A stretch of 64,000 bases of DNA from Mycolicibacterium sp. J2 (GCF_026240945.1 NZ_JAPFPY010000005.1:124001-188000), one strand, 5' to 3'. Shown: positions 1-13,229, counted from the first letter of the stretch. The notes: generated by a model not told the origin, from the sequence alone. Numbers and translations: made by a program.

Positions 1-1
1 G

Positions 2-1294
2 CAGGCTCCGATGAAGAAGGTGGCCTTCGCCAGCTTCGTCGGCACCGCCATCGAGTTCTACGATTTCTACATCTACGGCACGGCCGCCGCGCTGGTGTTC
101 CCGAAGATCTTCTTCCCCAACCTGAGCCCGACGATGGGGACCATCTCGTCGCTGGCCACCTTCGCGGCCGCGTTCCTGTCCCGCCCGGTAGGCGCGGCCG
201 TGTTCGGGCACTTCGGTGATCGGTTGGGACGGAAGAAGACCCTGATCGCCACCCTGCTGATCATGGGCGTCTCCACCTTCGCCGTCGGGCTGGTGCCCAG
301 CGCGGCATCGATCGGGGTGCTGGCCCCCGTCATCCTGCTCACCCTACGGTTGTGCCAGGGGTTCGCAGTCGGCGGTGAGTGGGCGGGGTCGGCGCTGTTG
401 TCGGCCGAGTACGCCCCGAGTGCGCAGCGCGGCAAATACGGCATGTTCACCCAGTTGGGCGCCGGTGCCGGATTGGCCACCAGCAACCTGGTTTTCCTGA
501 TCGCCAACGTGACCATCGGGGAGAAGAGCCCGGTGTTCCTGGAGTGGGGCTGGCGGGTGCCATTCCTGGTGAGTGGGCTGCTGGTGATCGTCGCCCTGTA
601 CGTGCGACTGAGCATCGAGGAAACCCCGGTGTTCACCGAGGAGCAGCGCCGCAACGCCGTCCCGCGGGCGCCGCTGACCGAGCTGGTGCGCAGCCAGACA
701 CCGCAGGTGCTGCTCGCCGCGGGCTGCATGGTCGGGATCTTCACCATGAGCTTCCTGGGCGGCACCTACCTCCTCAGTTACGCCGCCACCAAGATCGGCC
801 ATCCGCGCACCCTCATCCTGACCGTCGGGGTGCTGGCCGGTGTCGCGTTGATGACGTTCACCGCCATCTCGGCGGTGCTGTGCGACCGGTACGGTCGGCG
901 CCGGATCATCCTGGCCGGGTTCGTCGTCGCGCTGCCGTGGGCCTTTCTGGTGATGCCGATGATCGACACCGGTTCGCCGTGGTTGTTCGCGTTGGCCATC
1001 GGCGGCATGTTCTGCATCTTCGGCACGTCCTACGGACCCATCGCCTCGTTCCTGCCCGAGATCTTCGCCACCCGCTACCGCTACACCGGCGCCGGGTTGG
1101 CCTTCAATCTGGCCGGCATCGTCGGTGGCGCGGTGCCGCCACTGATTGCCGGGGTGCTGGTCAGCGATTTCGGCAGCTGGTCGGTGGGCGCGCTGATGGC
1201 GGTCTTCGTGGTGGTCAGCATCGCCTCGACCCTGGCGCTGCCCGAGACGAAGGGCACACCACTGGCCGACGACCCGGCCGAGGTGGCCTGCTAA
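2..1294 (+). CDS. MFS transporter of the metabolite:H+ symporter type, probably 5'-truncated by the window edge
   Basis: A polytopic membrane protein with about 12 hydrophobic segments. The start ([20 protein letters not shown]) and the loop motif [10 protein letters not shown] are typical of the metabolite:H+ symporter branch of the major facilitator superfamily, which imports organic acids or betaines with protons. The substrate cannot be read from the sequence. The first ATG in the window is at 11, but the frame is open to the window edge and relatives usually have 10-20 residues before this motif, so the true start probably lies upstream. The C-terminal part is complete and ends 68 nt before pyrR. 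The transporter is not obviously part of the pyrimidine operon. Confidence 0.85.
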   Translation, partial: QAPMKKVAFASFVGTAIEFYDFYIYGTAAALVFPKIFFPNLSPTMGTISSLATFAAAFLSRPVGAAVFGHFGDRLGRKKTLIATLLIMGVSTFAVGLVPSAASIGVLAPVILLTLRLCQGFAVGGEWAGSALLSAEYAPSAQRGKYGMFTQLGAGAGLATSNLVFLIANVTIGEKSPVFLEWGWRVPFLVSGLLVIVALYVRLSIEETPVFTEEQRRNAVPRAPLTELVRSQTPQVLLAAGCMVGIFTMSFLGGTYLLSYAATKIGHPRTLILTVGVLAGVALMTFTAISAVLCDRYGRRRIILAGFVVALPWAFLVMPMIDTGSPWLFALAIGGMFCIFGTSYGPIASFLPEIFATRYRYTGAGLAFNLAGIVGGAVPPLIAGVLVSDFGSWSVGALMAVFVVVSIASTLALPETKGTPLADDPAEVAC

Positions 1295-1313
1295 GCTACC
1301 CGGCAGTTCGACG

Positions 1314-1351
1314 TCCTTTAACGATCCGTCCCGAGAGGCGGAGAAGGAGGT
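1314..1351 (+). promoter_or_regulatory. PyrR-binding RNA element in the pyr operon leader, overlapping the pyrR ribosome-binding region
   Basis: Bases 1328-1339 read GTCCCGAGAGGC, matching the PyrR binding-loop consensus (RUCCNGNGAGGY). They are flanked by a short CCG/CGG stem (1326-1328 with 1339-1341). The pyrR Shine-Dalgarno AAGGAGG lies immediately downstream (1344-1350), and a complementary TCCTT lies upstream at 1314-1318. In mycobacteria PyrR is reported to repress translation by stabilising a leader hairpin that hides the ribosome-binding site. The arrangement here fits that model. I see no attenuation terminator. Confidence 0.75.
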
Positions 1352-1362
1352 CCGGGTTAATC

Positions 1363-1944
1363 GTGGGCACCGCTGATGCCGCACACGCCGACCGGGAATT
1401 GATGTCCGCCGCCGATGTGAGCCGGACCGTTTCCCGCATCGCGCACCAGATCATCGAAAAGACCGCGCTGGACGCGCCCGACGCGCCGCGTGTGGTGCTG
1501 CTCGGCATCCCCACCCGTGGCGTCCTGCTGGCCAACCGGCTGGCCGGGAAAGTCCACGAGTTCGCCGGGATCGAGCTGGCCCACGGCGCGTTGGACATCA
1601 CGCTGTACCGCGACGACCTCAACATCAAACCGCCGCGGCCGCTGGAGGTCACCTCGATCCCGCCCGGCGGCGTCGACGGCGCGCTGGTGATCCTGGTCGA
1701 CGACGTGCTCTACTCCGGCCGCTCGGTCCGCTCGGCGCTGGACGCGCTGCGCGATATCGGTCGCCCGCGGGCCGTGCAGCTGGCCGTGCTGGTCGACCGT
1801 GGCCACCGCGAATTGCCGATCCGGGCCGACTACGTCGGCAAGAACGTCCCGACGTCGCGCAGCGAGAACGTCAAGGTGCGCTTGCAGGAGAGCGACGGCT
1901 ACGACGGTGTGAAGATCGCCCCCCACGGAGGACCGAGCCGCTGA
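1363..1944 (+). CDS. pyrR: PyrR, pyrimidine operon RNA-binding regulator / uracil phosphoribosyltransferase
   Basis: A 193-residue protein of the type I phosphoribosyltransferase fold. It senses UMP/UTP, binds the leader RNA of its own operon, and usually has weak uracil phosphoribosyltransferase activity. The PRPP-binding motif [13 protein letters not shown] is at about residues 108-120. The GTG at 1363 is chosen because a strong AAGGAGG lies 12 nt upstream and the length matches mycobacterial PyrR. It is the first gene of the run pyrR-pyrB-pyrC-(PH-like protein)-carA-carB-pyrF. The leader just upstream carries the predicted PyrR RNA site, so the operon is probably autoregulated at translation. 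Confidence 0.96.
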   Translation: MGTADAAHADRELMSAADVSRTVSRIAHQIIEKTALDAPDAPRVVLLGIPTRGVLLANRLAGKVHEFAGIELAHGALDITLYRDDLNIKPPRPLEVTSIPPGGVDGALVILVDDVLYSGRSVRSALDALRDIGRPRAVQLAVLVDRGHRELPIRADYVGKNVPTSRSENVKVRLQESDGYDGVKIAPHGGPSR

Positions 1945-1975
1945 TGAGCGCTTGCGCGAAGAAGAGACAGCCCCG

Positions 1976-2929
1976 ATGAAGCATCTGTTGTCCGCCGCCG
2001 ACCTCTCCCGCGACGAGGCGACGGCGATCCTCGATGACGCGGACCGGTTCCGTGAGGCGTTGCTGGGCCGCGAGGTCAAGAAGTTGCCGACGCTGCGCGG
2101 CCGCACCGTCATCACGATGTTTTATGAGAACTCGACCCGTACCCGGGTGTCCTTCGAGGTGGCCGGTAAGTGGATGAGTGCCGACGTGATCAATGTCAGC
2201 GCCTCGGGCTCCTCGGTGGCCAAGGGTGAATCGCTGCGCGACACCGCCCTCACCCTGCGCGCCGCCGGCGCCGACGCCCTGATCATCCGGCATCCGGCTT
2301 CCGGTGCAGCCCAACAACTTGCGGCCTGGACGCTCGACGGGTCCGGCGGCCCGTCGGTGATCAACGCCGGCGACGGCACTCATCAACACCCGACCCAGGC
2401 CCTGCTGGATGCGCTGACCATCCGGCAGCGGCTCGGCTCGATCGAGGGCAGGCGGGTGGTCATCGTCGGTGACATCCTGCACAGCCGGGTCGCGCGGTCC
2501 AATGTCGAACTGCTGAGCACGCTGGGCGCCGAGGTGGTGCTGGTGGCGCCACCGACGCTGCTCCCGGTCGGGGTCGCGGACTGGCCGGTCAGCGTGTCGC
2601 ATGAGCTGGATGCCGAACTGCCCGGCGCGGACGCCGTGTTGATGCTGCGGGTGCAGGCCGAGCGGATGAACGGCGGCTTCTTCCCGTCCACCCGGGAATA
2701 CTCGGTGCGCTACGGGTTGAGTGAGAAGCGGCTGGCGCGGCTGGCCGAGCACACCGTTGTGCTGCACCCCGGCCCGATGCTGCGCGGGATGGAGATCGCC
2801 CATTCGGTGGCTGACGCGCCGCAATCGGCAGTCCTGCAACAGGTTTCCAATGGCGTCCATGTGCGGATGGCGGTGCTGTTCCACCTGCTGGTCGGGGCGG
2901 AATCCGAGAAGGCGGGGGTGGTTTCATGA
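1976..2929 (+). CDS. pyrB: Aspartate carbamoyltransferase catalytic subunit
   Basis: A 317-residue enzyme that condenses carbamoyl phosphate with L-aspartate, the first committed step of pyrimidine synthesis. The carbamoyl-phosphate motif [13 protein letters not shown] is near residue 45, and [10 protein letters not shown] and the C-terminal [11 protein letters not shown] are present. No regulatory subunit (pyrI) gene is nearby, as is usual in actinobacteria. The ATG at 1976 gives the normal N-terminus [11 protein letters not shown]. An in-frame TTG at 1952 would add eight unsupported residues. It begins 31 nt after pyrR, and its stop overlaps the pyrC start by 4 nt (ATGA). Confidence 0.97.
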   Translation: MKHLLSAADLSRDEATAILDDADRFREALLGREVKKLPTLRGRTVITMFYENSTRTRVSFEVAGKWMSADVINVSASGSSVAKGESLRDTALTLRAAGADALIIRHPASGAAQQLAAWTLDGSGGPSVINAGDGTHQHPTQALLDALTIRQRLGSIEGRRVVIVGDILHSRVARSNVELLSTLGAEVVLVAPPTLLPVGVADWPVSVSHELDAELPGADAVLMLRVQAERMNGGFFPSTREYSVRYGLSEKRLARLAEHTVVLHPGPMLRGMEIAHSVADAPQSAVLQQVSNGVHVRMAVLFHLLVGAESEKAGVVS

Positions 2930-4209
2930 CGATTCTGATCACGGGTGTGCGGCTCTACGGCGAGGGTGAGCCGGTCGACGTGCTGGTGGCCGACGGGCAG
3001 ATCGCCCAGATCGGCAAGGGCCTGACCGGTGACACCGTGATCGACGCCGCCGGCCAGATCATGCTGCCCGGTTTCGTCGACCTGCACACCCATCTGCGCG
3101 AGCCCGGCCGGGAATACGCCGAGGACATCGAAACCGGTTCGGCTGCAGCCGCTCTGGGCGGGTACACCGCGGTGTTCGCGATGGCTAACACCGACCCGGT
3201 CGCTGACAGCGCGGTGGTGACCGACCATGTGTGGCACCGTGGGCAACAGGTCGGCCTGGTCGACGTGCACCCGGTGGGTGCGATCACCGTCGGGCTGGAG
3301 GGCAAGCAGCTCACCGAGATGGGCCTGATGGCCGCCGGGGTGGGCCAGGTCCGGATGTTCTCCGATGACGGCATCTGCGTGGACGATCCGCTGGTGATGC
3401 GCCGCGCGCTGGAGTATGCCGGCGGGCTCGGGGTGCTGATCGCCCAGCACGCCGAGGAGCCGCGGCTGACCGTCGGTGCCGTCGCCCACGAGGGGCCCAA
3501 CGCCGCGAAACTGGGGCTGGCCGGCTGGCCGCGCTCGGCCGAGGAGTCCATCGTCGCGCGCGACGCGATCCTGGCCCGCGACGCCGGTGCCCGGGTGCAC
3601 ATCTGCCACGCGTCCACCGCGGGCACCGTCGAGTTGCTGAAATGGGCCAAGGGCCAAGGTATCTCGATTACGGCGGAGGTGACCCCGCACCACCTGTTGC
3701 TCGACGACGCGGTGCTGGCCGACTACGACGGGCGCAATCGGGTGAACCCGCCGCTGCGTGAGGCCAGTGACGTGGCCGCGCTGCGTCAGGCGCTGGCCGA
3801 CGGTGTCATCGACTGTGTGGCAACCGATCACGCGCCGCACGCCGAACACGAGAAGTGCTGCGAGTTCTCGCACGCGCGGCCGGGCATGCTGGGATTGCAG
3901 ACCGCGCTGTCGGTGGTCGTCGAGACCATGGTGGCACCGGGCTTGTTGAGCTGGCGCGACGTCGCCCGGGTGATGAGCGAGGCGCCGGCAGCCATCGTCG
4001 GGCTGCCCGACCAGGGCCGTCCGCTGGAGGTCGGCGAACCCGCCAACCTGACCGTCGTCGACCCGGACGCCACCTGGACCGTCAGCGGTCCGGCGTTGGC
4101 CAGCCGCTCGGACAACACCCCGTACGAGTCGATGACCCTGCCGGCGACGGTGACGCTGACCCTGCTGCGCGGCAAGATCACCGCACGGGACGGACAGGTC
4201 GGCTCATGA
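2926..4209 (+). CDS. pyrC: Dihydroorotase
   Basis: A 427-residue zinc amidohydrolase that cyclises N-carbamoyl-L-aspartate to dihydroorotate. The metal motif [10 protein letters not shown] is near residue 48, with HASTAG in the middle of the protein and the catalytic [12 protein letters not shown] near residue 303. Length and motifs match class I dihydroorotases. The ATG overlaps the pyrB stop by 4 nt, and the pyrC stop overlaps the next ATG by 4 nt, so the three genes are translationally coupled. Confidence 0.97.
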   Translation: MTILITGVRLYGEGEPVDVLVADGQIAQIGKGLTGDTVIDAAGQIMLPGFVDLHTHLREPGREYAEDIETGSAAAALGGYTAVFAMANTDPVADSAVVTDHVWHRGQQVGLVDVHPVGAITVGLEGKQLTEMGLMAAGVGQVRMFSDDGICVDDPLVMRRALEYAGGLGVLIAQHAEEPRLTVGAVAHEGPNAAKLGLAGWPRSAEESIVARDAILARDAGARVHICHASTAGTVELLKWAKGQGISITAEVTPHHLLLDDAVLADYDGRNRVNPPLREASDVAALRQALADGVIDCVATDHAPHAEHEKCCEFSHARPGMLGLQTALSVVVETMVAPGLLSWRDVARVMSEAPAAIVGLPDQGRPLEVGEPANLTVVDPDATWTVSGPALASRSDNTPYESMTLPATVTLTLLRGKITARDGQVGS

Positions 4210-4709
4210 ACACCCCCACGCTCATCGCGTCGCTGATCATGGCCGCCGTGCTGGCGGTGCTGATCGGTTTCCTGATCCGGCAGATGCTGCGCGGCTGGTT
4301 GCATCGCGCGCAGCGCCAGGCCGAGCTGATCGGGGCGCTGCCGGCGTTGCCGGACACGGTCGGACCCGCGCTGATCGGGCCGACCAAGGGACTCTACGTC
4401 GGCAGCACCCTGGTGCCGCACTGGAACGACCGGATCGCCGCAGGGGGACTGGGCTTTCGCGCCAAGGGCGCGCTGACCCGGTATCCGGAGGGAATCATGG
4501 TGCAGCGCATCGGTTCCGGGCCGATCTGGATCCCCGACGAATCGATCGTGGTGATCCGTACCGAGCGGGCCATGACCGGGAAGGCCATGACCCACGACGG
4601 CATTCTGGCGATCCGCTGGAAGCTGCCGTCGGGAACCGAGATCGATACCGGCTTCCGGGCCGACGACCGCAACGAGAACACGAAATGGGTCAGAGAGGAA
4701 GCAGCGTGA
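4206..4709 (+). CDS. Single-pass membrane protein with a PH-like C-terminal domain (conserved in mycobacterial pyr operons)
   Basis: A 167-residue protein with one N-terminal transmembrane helix (about residues 6-27) followed by a soluble domain of about 130 residues. Its beta-rich pattern resembles bacterial PH-like domains ([17 protein letters not shown] and [15 protein letters not shown]). M. tuberculosis has a membrane protein of similar size at the same place between pyrC and carA (Rv1382). It overlaps both pyrC (ATGA) and carA (GTGA), so its synthesis is tied to the pyrimidine enzymes. The function is unknown. A scaffold or membrane tether for the pathway is conceivable, but only inference from position. 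Confidence 0.85.
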   Translation: MNTPTLIASLIMAAVLAVLIGFLIRQMLRGWLHRAQRQAELIGALPALPDTVGPALIGPTKGLYVGSTLVPHWNDRIAAGGLGFRAKGALTRYPEGIMVQRIGSGPIWIPDESIVVIRTERAMTGKAMTHDGILAIRWKLPSGTEIDTGFRADDRNENTKWVREEAA

Positions 4710-5829
4710 CCAGCCAGAAGGCAGTGTTGGTGCTGGAGGACGGCCGGGTATTCACCGGCGTCCCGTTCGGCGCCATCGGGCAGACCCTCGGTGAGGCGGT
4801 GTTCTCCACCGGCATGTCGGGTTATCAGGAGACCCTGACCGACCCGAGCTATCACCGCCAGATCGTCGTCGCCACCGCGCCGCAGATCGGTAACACCGGT
4901 TGGAACGGTGAGGACGCCGAAAGCCGCGGCGACAAGATCTGGGTGGCGGGTTACGCCGTCCGTGACCCGTCGCCGCGCGCGTCGAACTGGCGCGCGACCG
5001 GCACGCTCGAGGACGAACTGGTGCGCCAGGGCATCGTCGGCATCGCCGGGATCGACACCCGGGCGGTGGTACGGCATCTGCGTAGCGCCGGCTCGATGAA
5101 AGCCGGGGTGTTCTCCGGGGAAAGCCTGGCCGACGCCGACGAGCTGGTGCAGCGCGTCCGCAGCCAGCCGTCCATGTTGGGTGCCGACCTGGCCGGTGAG
5201 GTGTCCACCGACACCCGCTACGTGCTCGAACCTTTCGGTGCGCAGCGGTTCACGGTGGCGGCCGTCGACCTCGGCATCAAGACCAACACCCCGCGCAACT
5301 TCGCCCGCCGGGGCGTGCGCACCCATGTGCTGCCGTCCGGGACCACCTTCGACGAGATCGCCGACCTCAAACCCGACGGGGTGTTCCTGTCCAACGGGCC
5401 CGGCGATCCGGCCACCGCCGACCATATCGTCGGGGTCACCCGCCAGGTGCTGGAGGCCGGAATACCGTTGTTCGGCATCTGTTTCGGCAACCAGATCCTC
5501 GGCCGAGCGCTGGGCCGGTCCACCTACAAGATGACCTTCGGCCACCGCGGCATCAACATCCCGGTGATGGACCACGCCACCGGCAGGGTGGCCGTCACCG
5601 CGCAGAACCACGGATTCGCCCTGGAGGGTGAGGCCGGCGAGGAGTTCGACACCCCGTTCGGTCGCGGCATCGTGAGCCACACCTGCGCCAACGATGGGGT
5701 GGTCGAGGGCATCAAATTGATTGACGGACGGGCATTCTCGGTGCAGTACCACCCCGAGTCGGCCGCCGGTCCGCACGACGCCGAGTACCTGTTCGACCAA
5801 TTCATCGACCTGATGGCAGGGGAGAAGTA

Positions 5830-5830
<1 letters not shown>
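4706..5830 (+). CDS. carA: Carbamoyl-phosphate synthase small (glutaminase) subunit
   Basis: A 374-residue class I glutamine amidotransferase that releases ammonia from glutamine for CarB. The nucleophile Cys is in [10 protein letters not shown] at about residue 259, and the His-Glu pair is in [10 protein letters not shown] at about 349-351. The GTG at 4706 overlaps the preceding stop (GTGA) and has GAGAGGAAG upstream. A longer frame from 4685 would add seven residues without a better ribosome site. The stop TAA shares one base with the carB ATG. The two chains form the CarAB heterodimer that feeds both pyrimidine and arginine synthesis. Confidence 0.97.
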
Positions 5831-9170
<3,340 letters not shown>

Positions 9171-9174
<4 letters not shown>

Positions 9175-9980
9175 CTCCGTTCGGGACGCGGCTTGCCGAG
9201 GCCGTCGCTGCCCGGGGGCCGTTGTGCCCGGGCATCGATCCGCATCCCGAACTGCTCACCGCATGGGGGCTGCCGGTGTCGGTGCAGGGCCTGCGCCGGT
9301 TCGCCGACATCTGCGTCGAGGCGTTCGGCGGGTTCGCGATCGTCAAACCGCAGGTGGCGTTCTTCGAAGCCTTTGGGGCGAACGGGCTTTCGGTGTTGGA
9401 GGAGTGCATCGCCGGGTTGCGTGCCGCGGGTGTGCTGGTGCTCGCCGACGCCAAACGCGGTGACATCGGTTCGACGATGGCCGCGTACGCGCGCGCCTGG
9501 GTCGGCGATTCACCGTTGGCCGCGGATGCCGTGACGGCCTCGCCCTACCTCGGGTTCGAATCACTGCGGCCGCTGCTGGACACCGCCGCCACCCACGGCA
9601 GGGGAGTGTTCGTGCTGGCGGCCACCTCGAATCCGGAGGGCGCGAGCGTGCAACTGGCCACCGCGGGCGGGCGCACCGTCGCCCAGACCGTGGTCGACGC
9701 GGCGGCCGCGGAGAATCGGGCGAACGCATCCGCGGGCCCCGGCTCGGTGGGTGTCGTGATCGGGGCCACCCTGAGCGAGCTGCCGGACCTGAGCGAGTTC
9801 GACGGTCCGGTGCTGGCTCCGGGCCTCGGCGCGCAGGGCGGCCGTCCCGAGGATCTCGGCCGGCTCGGTGCGAGGGTGCTGCCCGCGGTGTCTCGCGAGG
9901 TGCTGCGCGCCGGACCGGACGTCGCGGCCGTACGGGCCCGCGCCGAGCAGCTGCGCGACGCGGTCGCTTACCTGGCCTGA
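9171..9980 (+). CDS. pyrF: Orotidine-5'-phosphate decarboxylase
   Basis: A 269-residue TIM-barrel enzyme that decarboxylates OMP to UMP, the last step of the pathway. The catalytic motif [12 protein letters not shown] is near residue 92, and the long form of about 270 residues is the usual actinobacterial (subfamily 2) type. The GTG at 9171 overlaps the carB stop by 4 nt. It is the last gene of the operon. pyrD and pyrE are not in this window, consistent with their location elsewhere in mycobacteria. Confidence 0.96.
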
Positions 9981-9983
9981 CGG

Positions 9984-10047
9984 CGGCTGCAGACGGCCGC
10001 GAACGGCTGCGAACGGCTGCAGACGGCTGTGGTCGGCTGTGGTCGGC
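9984..10047 (+). repeat. 10-bp minisatellite (six degenerate CGGCTGnnnn units)
   Basis: Directly after pyrF are six head-to-tail 10-bp units starting with CGGCTG or CGGCCG: CGGCTGCAGA, CGGCCGCGAA, CGGCTGCGAA, CGGCTGCAGA, then CGGCTGTGGT twice, and a partial seventh unit. The 10-bp period is close to one helical turn. The stretch is noncoding on the plus strand. No function is visible beyond possible slippage or DNA phasing. Confidence 0.8.
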
Positions 10048-10551
10048 GCCGCGACGGCATCCACGAGGACCGCCCCCCAAAAAACATCTGCGCGGCGGTG
10101 GTGCCGCCGCGGTTGCGGGTGCGCAAGATCACCTGCTGGCGATCGGTGTCGGCTTCGGCTCGGGCGGACGACAGCCGTCGTTGGCTGGACAGCACGTGCG
10201 TCCCGGCGCGCGGCGTCGCTGCGGCATCACCCAGGTCGCCCGGCCCGGCGGGACAGCCCCGACACGCCGACGCGCCGTGACCAGCAAGAATTCTTATCCG
10301 ACCGCCAGAATCGCCGGACCGGCGACGCTGTGGCCCGACGCCGACGAACAGACGAGCACGTCGTCGTAACGCGAAAAGCCCTGGATATGCAGGTAGATCG
10401 GGTATCGGGGCGCCAAAACCGCCGACGCCGCGGGTAGCTGCGGCTAAGGGCGCCGGCAGCCCGCCCGCGCCCTACACGCTGGCCTTTTGGCCCCGTTAGC
10501 CGGGGGTGGGGTTAGCTTTCGTCAGGATGCGTGGGTACGGTCGTCGTCGCT
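10048..10551. other. Intergenic region between pyrF and mihF, possibly holding minus-strand gene remnants
   Basis: No intact gene is supported in about 500 bp. On the minus strand two short stretches look protein-like with high third-position GC. About 10293-10431 encodes a C-terminus-like segment (containing YPIYLHIQGFSRYDDVLV) that ends at a TAA but has a TAG just upstream. About 10093-10290 contains RAEADTDRQQVILRTRNRGG, then runs into a T6G6 homopolymer at about 10075-10086. Without a start or a known match these may be decayed genes. M. tuberculosis carries a PE/PPE pair at this position (recalled knowledge). Nothing here is recognisably PE or PPE. Confidence 0.4.
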
Positions 10552-10572
10552 GGCTGGTTACGTAATCCAGCC
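10552..10572. promoter_or_regulatory. Operator-like palindrome upstream of mihF
   Basis: Arms GGCTGG (10552-10557) and CCAGCC (10567-10572) flank the self-complementary core TTACGTAA (10558-10565), with one extra T before the right arm. The site ends 38 nt before the mihF GTG, in the position of a promoter or 5' leader. It could be a dimeric repressor or activator site, or an RNA hairpin. The regulator is unknown. Confidence 0.5.
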
Positions 10573-10610
10573 GTGATGAAACAACAGATGGCGAGAGACG
10601 GAGGAACCCC

Positions 10611-10928
10611 GTGGCCCTTCCCCAGTTGACCGACGAACAGCGCGCGGCAGCGTTGGAGAAGGCTGCTGCCGCACGTCGAGCGCGAGCCGAGTTGAAGGAC
10701 CGGCTCAAGCGCGGCGGCACCAACCTCAAGCAGGTGCTCACCGACGCCGAGACCGATGAGGTCTTGGGCAAGATGAAGGTCTCCGCGTTGCTGGAGGCGT
10801 TGCCGAAGGTGGGCAAGGTCAAGGCTCAGGAGATCATGACCGAGCTGGAGATCGCCCCGACCCGCCGCCTGCGCGGCCTCGGCGACCGTCAGCGCAAGGC
10901 CCTCCTGGAGAAGTTCGACTTCTCCTGA
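10611..10928 (+). CDS. mihF: Mycobacterial integration host factor (mIHF), nucleoid-associated DNA-binding protein
   Basis: A 105-residue basic protein that begins MALPQLTDEQRAAALEKA and ends QRKALLEKFDFS. It is nearly identical in pattern to mIHF of other mycobacteria. The family is essential, bends and compacts DNA, and supports phage L5 integration. It has a helix-two-turn-helix fold that binds DNA nonspecifically. The GTG at 10611 has GGAGG 8 nt upstream and gives the short, active form of the protein. It lies 19 nt before gmk, so the two may be cotranscribed. Confidence 0.97.
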   Translation: MALPQLTDEQRAAALEKAAAARRARAELKDRLKRGGTNLKQVLTDAETDEVLGKMKVSALLEALPKVGKVKAQEIMTELEIAPTRRLRGLGDRQRKALLEKFDFS

Positions 10929-10947
10929 GCACGGACCGAACGAATAA

Positions 10948-11526
10948 GTGAACACTGGTGGAGGGCCGGGCAGGGCTGCCGTGGTGGTGCTGTCCGGCCC
11001 GTCCGCCGTCGGGAAATCAACGGTGGTCCGCTGCCTGCGGGACCGGATTCCCGACCTGTATTTCAGCGTGTCCGCGACGACACGTGCGCCGCGGCCCGGT
11101 GAGGTCGACGGTGTCGACTACCGGTTTGTCAGCGCCGAACAGTTCCAGCATCTGATCGACGCCGGTGAACTGCTGGAATGGGCCGAAATCCACGGCGGCC
11201 TGCACCGTTCCGGCACACCGGCCGAGCCCGTCCGAACTGCGGTGGCCAATGGTTCGCCCGTTCTGATCGAGGTGGATCTGGCCGGCGCCCGCGCCGTCAA
11301 GGCGGCGATGCCCGAGGTGACGACGGTGTTCCTCGCGCCCCCCAGCTGGGAGGCGCTGGAGGAACGGTTGACCGGGCGAGGCACCGAAACCCCCGAGGTG
11401 CAGGCCAGGCGGCTGGCCACGGCACGTGCCGAACTGGCCGCCCAGACCGACTTCGACGTGGTGGTGGTCAACAGGCAATTGGAGTCGGCGTGCGCGGAAT
11501 TGGTATCCTTGCTGGTGGCCCGCTAA
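10948..11526 (+). CDS. gmk: Guanylate kinase
   Basis: A 192-residue P-loop kinase converting GMP to GDP. The Walker A motif [11 protein letters not shown] is near residues 14-24, followed by the GMP-binding segment [19 protein letters not shown] and the lid. GTG 10948 is directly preceded by an in-frame TAA (10945-10947), so no longer start is possible. The ribosome site is weak, which may mean coupling to mihF just upstream. Confidence 0.95.
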   Translation: MNTGGGPGRAAVVVLSGPSAVGKSTVVRCLRDRIPDLYFSVSATTRAPRPGEVDGVDYRFVSAEQFQHLIDAGELLEWAEIHGGLHRSGTPAEPVRTAVANGSPVLIEVDLAGARAVKAAMPEVTTVFLAPPSWEALEERLTGRGTETPEVQARRLATARAELAAQTDFDVVVVNRQLESACAELVSLLVAR

Positions 11527-11602
11527 CCGACTGCCTTTTCCGGCCGCCTCACGGCCACCAACTGCATCTTCTCTATCACCGATTACAGCCGGGAGAATCT
11601 CC

Positions 11603-11890
11603 GTGACCTCTGTCGAGAACCTCGACGCCGCCAGTGCCTACGACACGCCGCTGGGCATCACCAACCCGCCCATCGACGAGCTGCTCGACCGAGCGTCGAG
11701 CAAGTACGCCCTGGTGATCTACGCCGCCAAGCGCGCCCGTCAGATCAACGACTACTACAACCAGCTCGGTGACGGCATCCTGGAGTACGTCGGCCCGCTG
11801 GTCGAGCCGGGTCTGCAGGAGAAGCCGCTGTCCATCGCCATGCGCGAGATCCACGGCGATCTGCTGGAGCACGCCGAGGGCGGCGAGTAG
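11603..11890 (+). CDS. rpoZ: RNA polymerase omega subunit
   Basis: A 95-residue omega subunit. The core [42 protein letters not shown] is characteristic of the mycobacterial form, in which omega helps assembly and stability of RNA polymerase around the beta' subunit. GTG 11603 is preceded by CGGGAGAAT. Its N-terminus is about 15 residues shorter than that recalled for the M. tuberculosis protein, in the poorly conserved leader. It sits between gmk and coaBC as in other mycobacteria. Confidence 0.95.
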   Translation: MTSVENLDAASAYDTPLGITNPPIDELLDRASSKYALVIYAAKRARQINDYYNQLGDGILEYVGPLVEPGLQEKPLSIAMREIHGDLLEHAEGGE

Positions 11891-11911
11891 CGCACGGCGC
11901 CGGCGGGACAC

Positions 11912-13150
11912 ATGACCGCACGCAAGCGGATCGTCGTCGGTGTCGCCGGCGGCATCGCTGCCTATAAGGCCTGCACGGTCGTCCGTCAGCTGGCCGAGGC
12001 CGGGCACTCCGTCCGTGTCGTCCCCACCGAATCTGCGCTGAGATTCGTCGGCGCCGCCACCTTCGAGGCGCTGTCGGGGCACCCGGTGCACACCGGGGTC
12101 TTCGAGAACGTCGACGAGGTCCCGCACGTCCGGATCGGCCAGGAGGCCGATTTGGTGGTGGTGGCGCCGGCCACCGCCGACCTGCTGGCCCGTGCCGTCG
12201 CCGGGCGCGCCGACGACCTGCTCACCGCGACCCTGCTGACGGCGCGCTGCCCGGTGCTGTTCGCCCCCGCCATGCACACCGAGATGTGGTTTCACCCGGC
12301 CACGGTCGACAATGTCGCCACCTTGCGCCGCCGCGGCGCGGTGGTCCTGGAGCCCGCCTCCGGGCGGCTCACCGGTGCCGACACCGGGCCGGGCCGGCTG
12401 CCCGAGGCCGAGGAGATCACCACCCTTGCCGCGCTGCTGCTGGAGCGCGGCGACGCCCTGCCCTACGACATGGCCGGGGTGAAGGCGCTGGTGACGGCCG
12501 GCGGCACCCGCGAGCCGCTGGACCCCGTACGGTTCATCGGCAACCGCAGTTCCGGTAAGCAGGGCTATGCGATGGCACGGGTGCTCGCCCAGCGTGGCGC
12601 CGATGTGACCCTCATCGCCGGCAACACCTCCGGCCTGATCGATCCGGCCGGCGTGCACGTGGTGCACATCGGGTCGGCGGCGCAGCTGCGCGACGCGGTG
12701 TCCAAACATGCCCCCGATGCGAGCGTGCTGGTGATGGCCGCCGCCGTCGCCGACTTCCGGCCCGCCCAGGTGGCGACCGCCAAGATCAAAAAGGGTGCCG
12801 GCGAACCGTCCTCGGTCGACTTGATCCGCAACGACGATGTCCTGGCCGGTGCCGTGCGCGCCCGCGCCGACGGCCAGCTGCCCAATATGCGCGCCATCGT
12901 CGGATTCGCGGCCGAAACCGGGGACGCCAACGGCGACGTGCTGTTCCACGCGAGGGCGAAGCTGCAGCGCAAGGGTTGCGACCTGCTGGTGGTCAACGCC
13001 GTCGGCGAGGGCAAGGCGTTCGAGGTGGACGACAACACCGGCTGGCTGTTGGGGGCCGACGGCACCGAGGCGGCTTTGCCGCACGGCTCGAAGACTTTGA
13101 TGGCCAGCCGTATCGTGGACGCGATCGGGGCGTTCCTGGCAACGGAGTGA
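11912..13150 (+). CDS. coaBC: Bifunctional phosphopantothenoylcysteine decarboxylase / phosphopantothenate-cysteine ligase
   Basis: A 412-residue fusion enzyme of CoA synthesis. The N-terminal flavoprotein half (VGVAGGIAAYKA, then FAPAMHTEMWFHPAT with the substrate-binding and catalytic residues) decarboxylates 4'-phosphopantothenoylcysteine. The C-terminal half from about residue 190 (VTAGGTREPLDPVRFIGNRSSGKQG) makes the cysteine adduct using CTP. It was formerly called dfp. ATG 11912 lies 21 nt after rpoZ. The gene ends 112 nt before metK. Confidence 0.96.
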   Translation: MTARKRIVVGVAGGIAAYKACTVVRQLAEAGHSVRVVPTESALRFVGAATFEALSGHPVHTGVFENVDEVPHVRIGQEADLVVVAPATADLLARAVAGRADDLLTATLLTARCPVLFAPAMHTEMWFHPATVDNVATLRRRGAVVLEPASGRLTGADTGPGRLPEAEEITTLAALLLERGDALPYDMAGVKALVTAGGTREPLDPVRFIGNRSSGKQGYAMARVLAQRGADVTLIAGNTSGLIDPAGVHVVHIGSAAQLRDAVSKHAPDASVLVMAAAVADFRPAQVATAKIKKGAGEPSSVDLIRNDDVLAGAVRARADGQLPNMRAIVGFAAETGDANGDVLFHARAKLQRKGCDLLVVNAVGEGKAFEVDDNTGWLLGADGTEAALPHGSKTLMASRIVDAIGAFLATE

Positions 13151-13202
13151 TCCCGCCGGTATCAACCTGCGGATAAGGGTTGCGCCGGTCGGGGGTTGCA
13201 GG

Positions 13203-13229
13203 TTGGCTCGCAGTGGGCGCGTATACGAT
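13203..13229 (+). promoter_or_regulatory. Predicted metK promoter
   Basis: A TACGAT (13224-13229) fits the mycobacterial -10 pattern TANNNT. A TTGGCT (13203-13208) lies 15 nt upstream as a weak -35. Transcription would start near 13236, with a good GGAGGA just before the metK GTG. An 8-bp inverted repeat (CAACCTGC at 13163-13170, GCAGGTTG at 13198-13205) lies upstream and overlaps the -35. It could be an operator or the end of the coaBC transcript. Confidence 0.45.
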
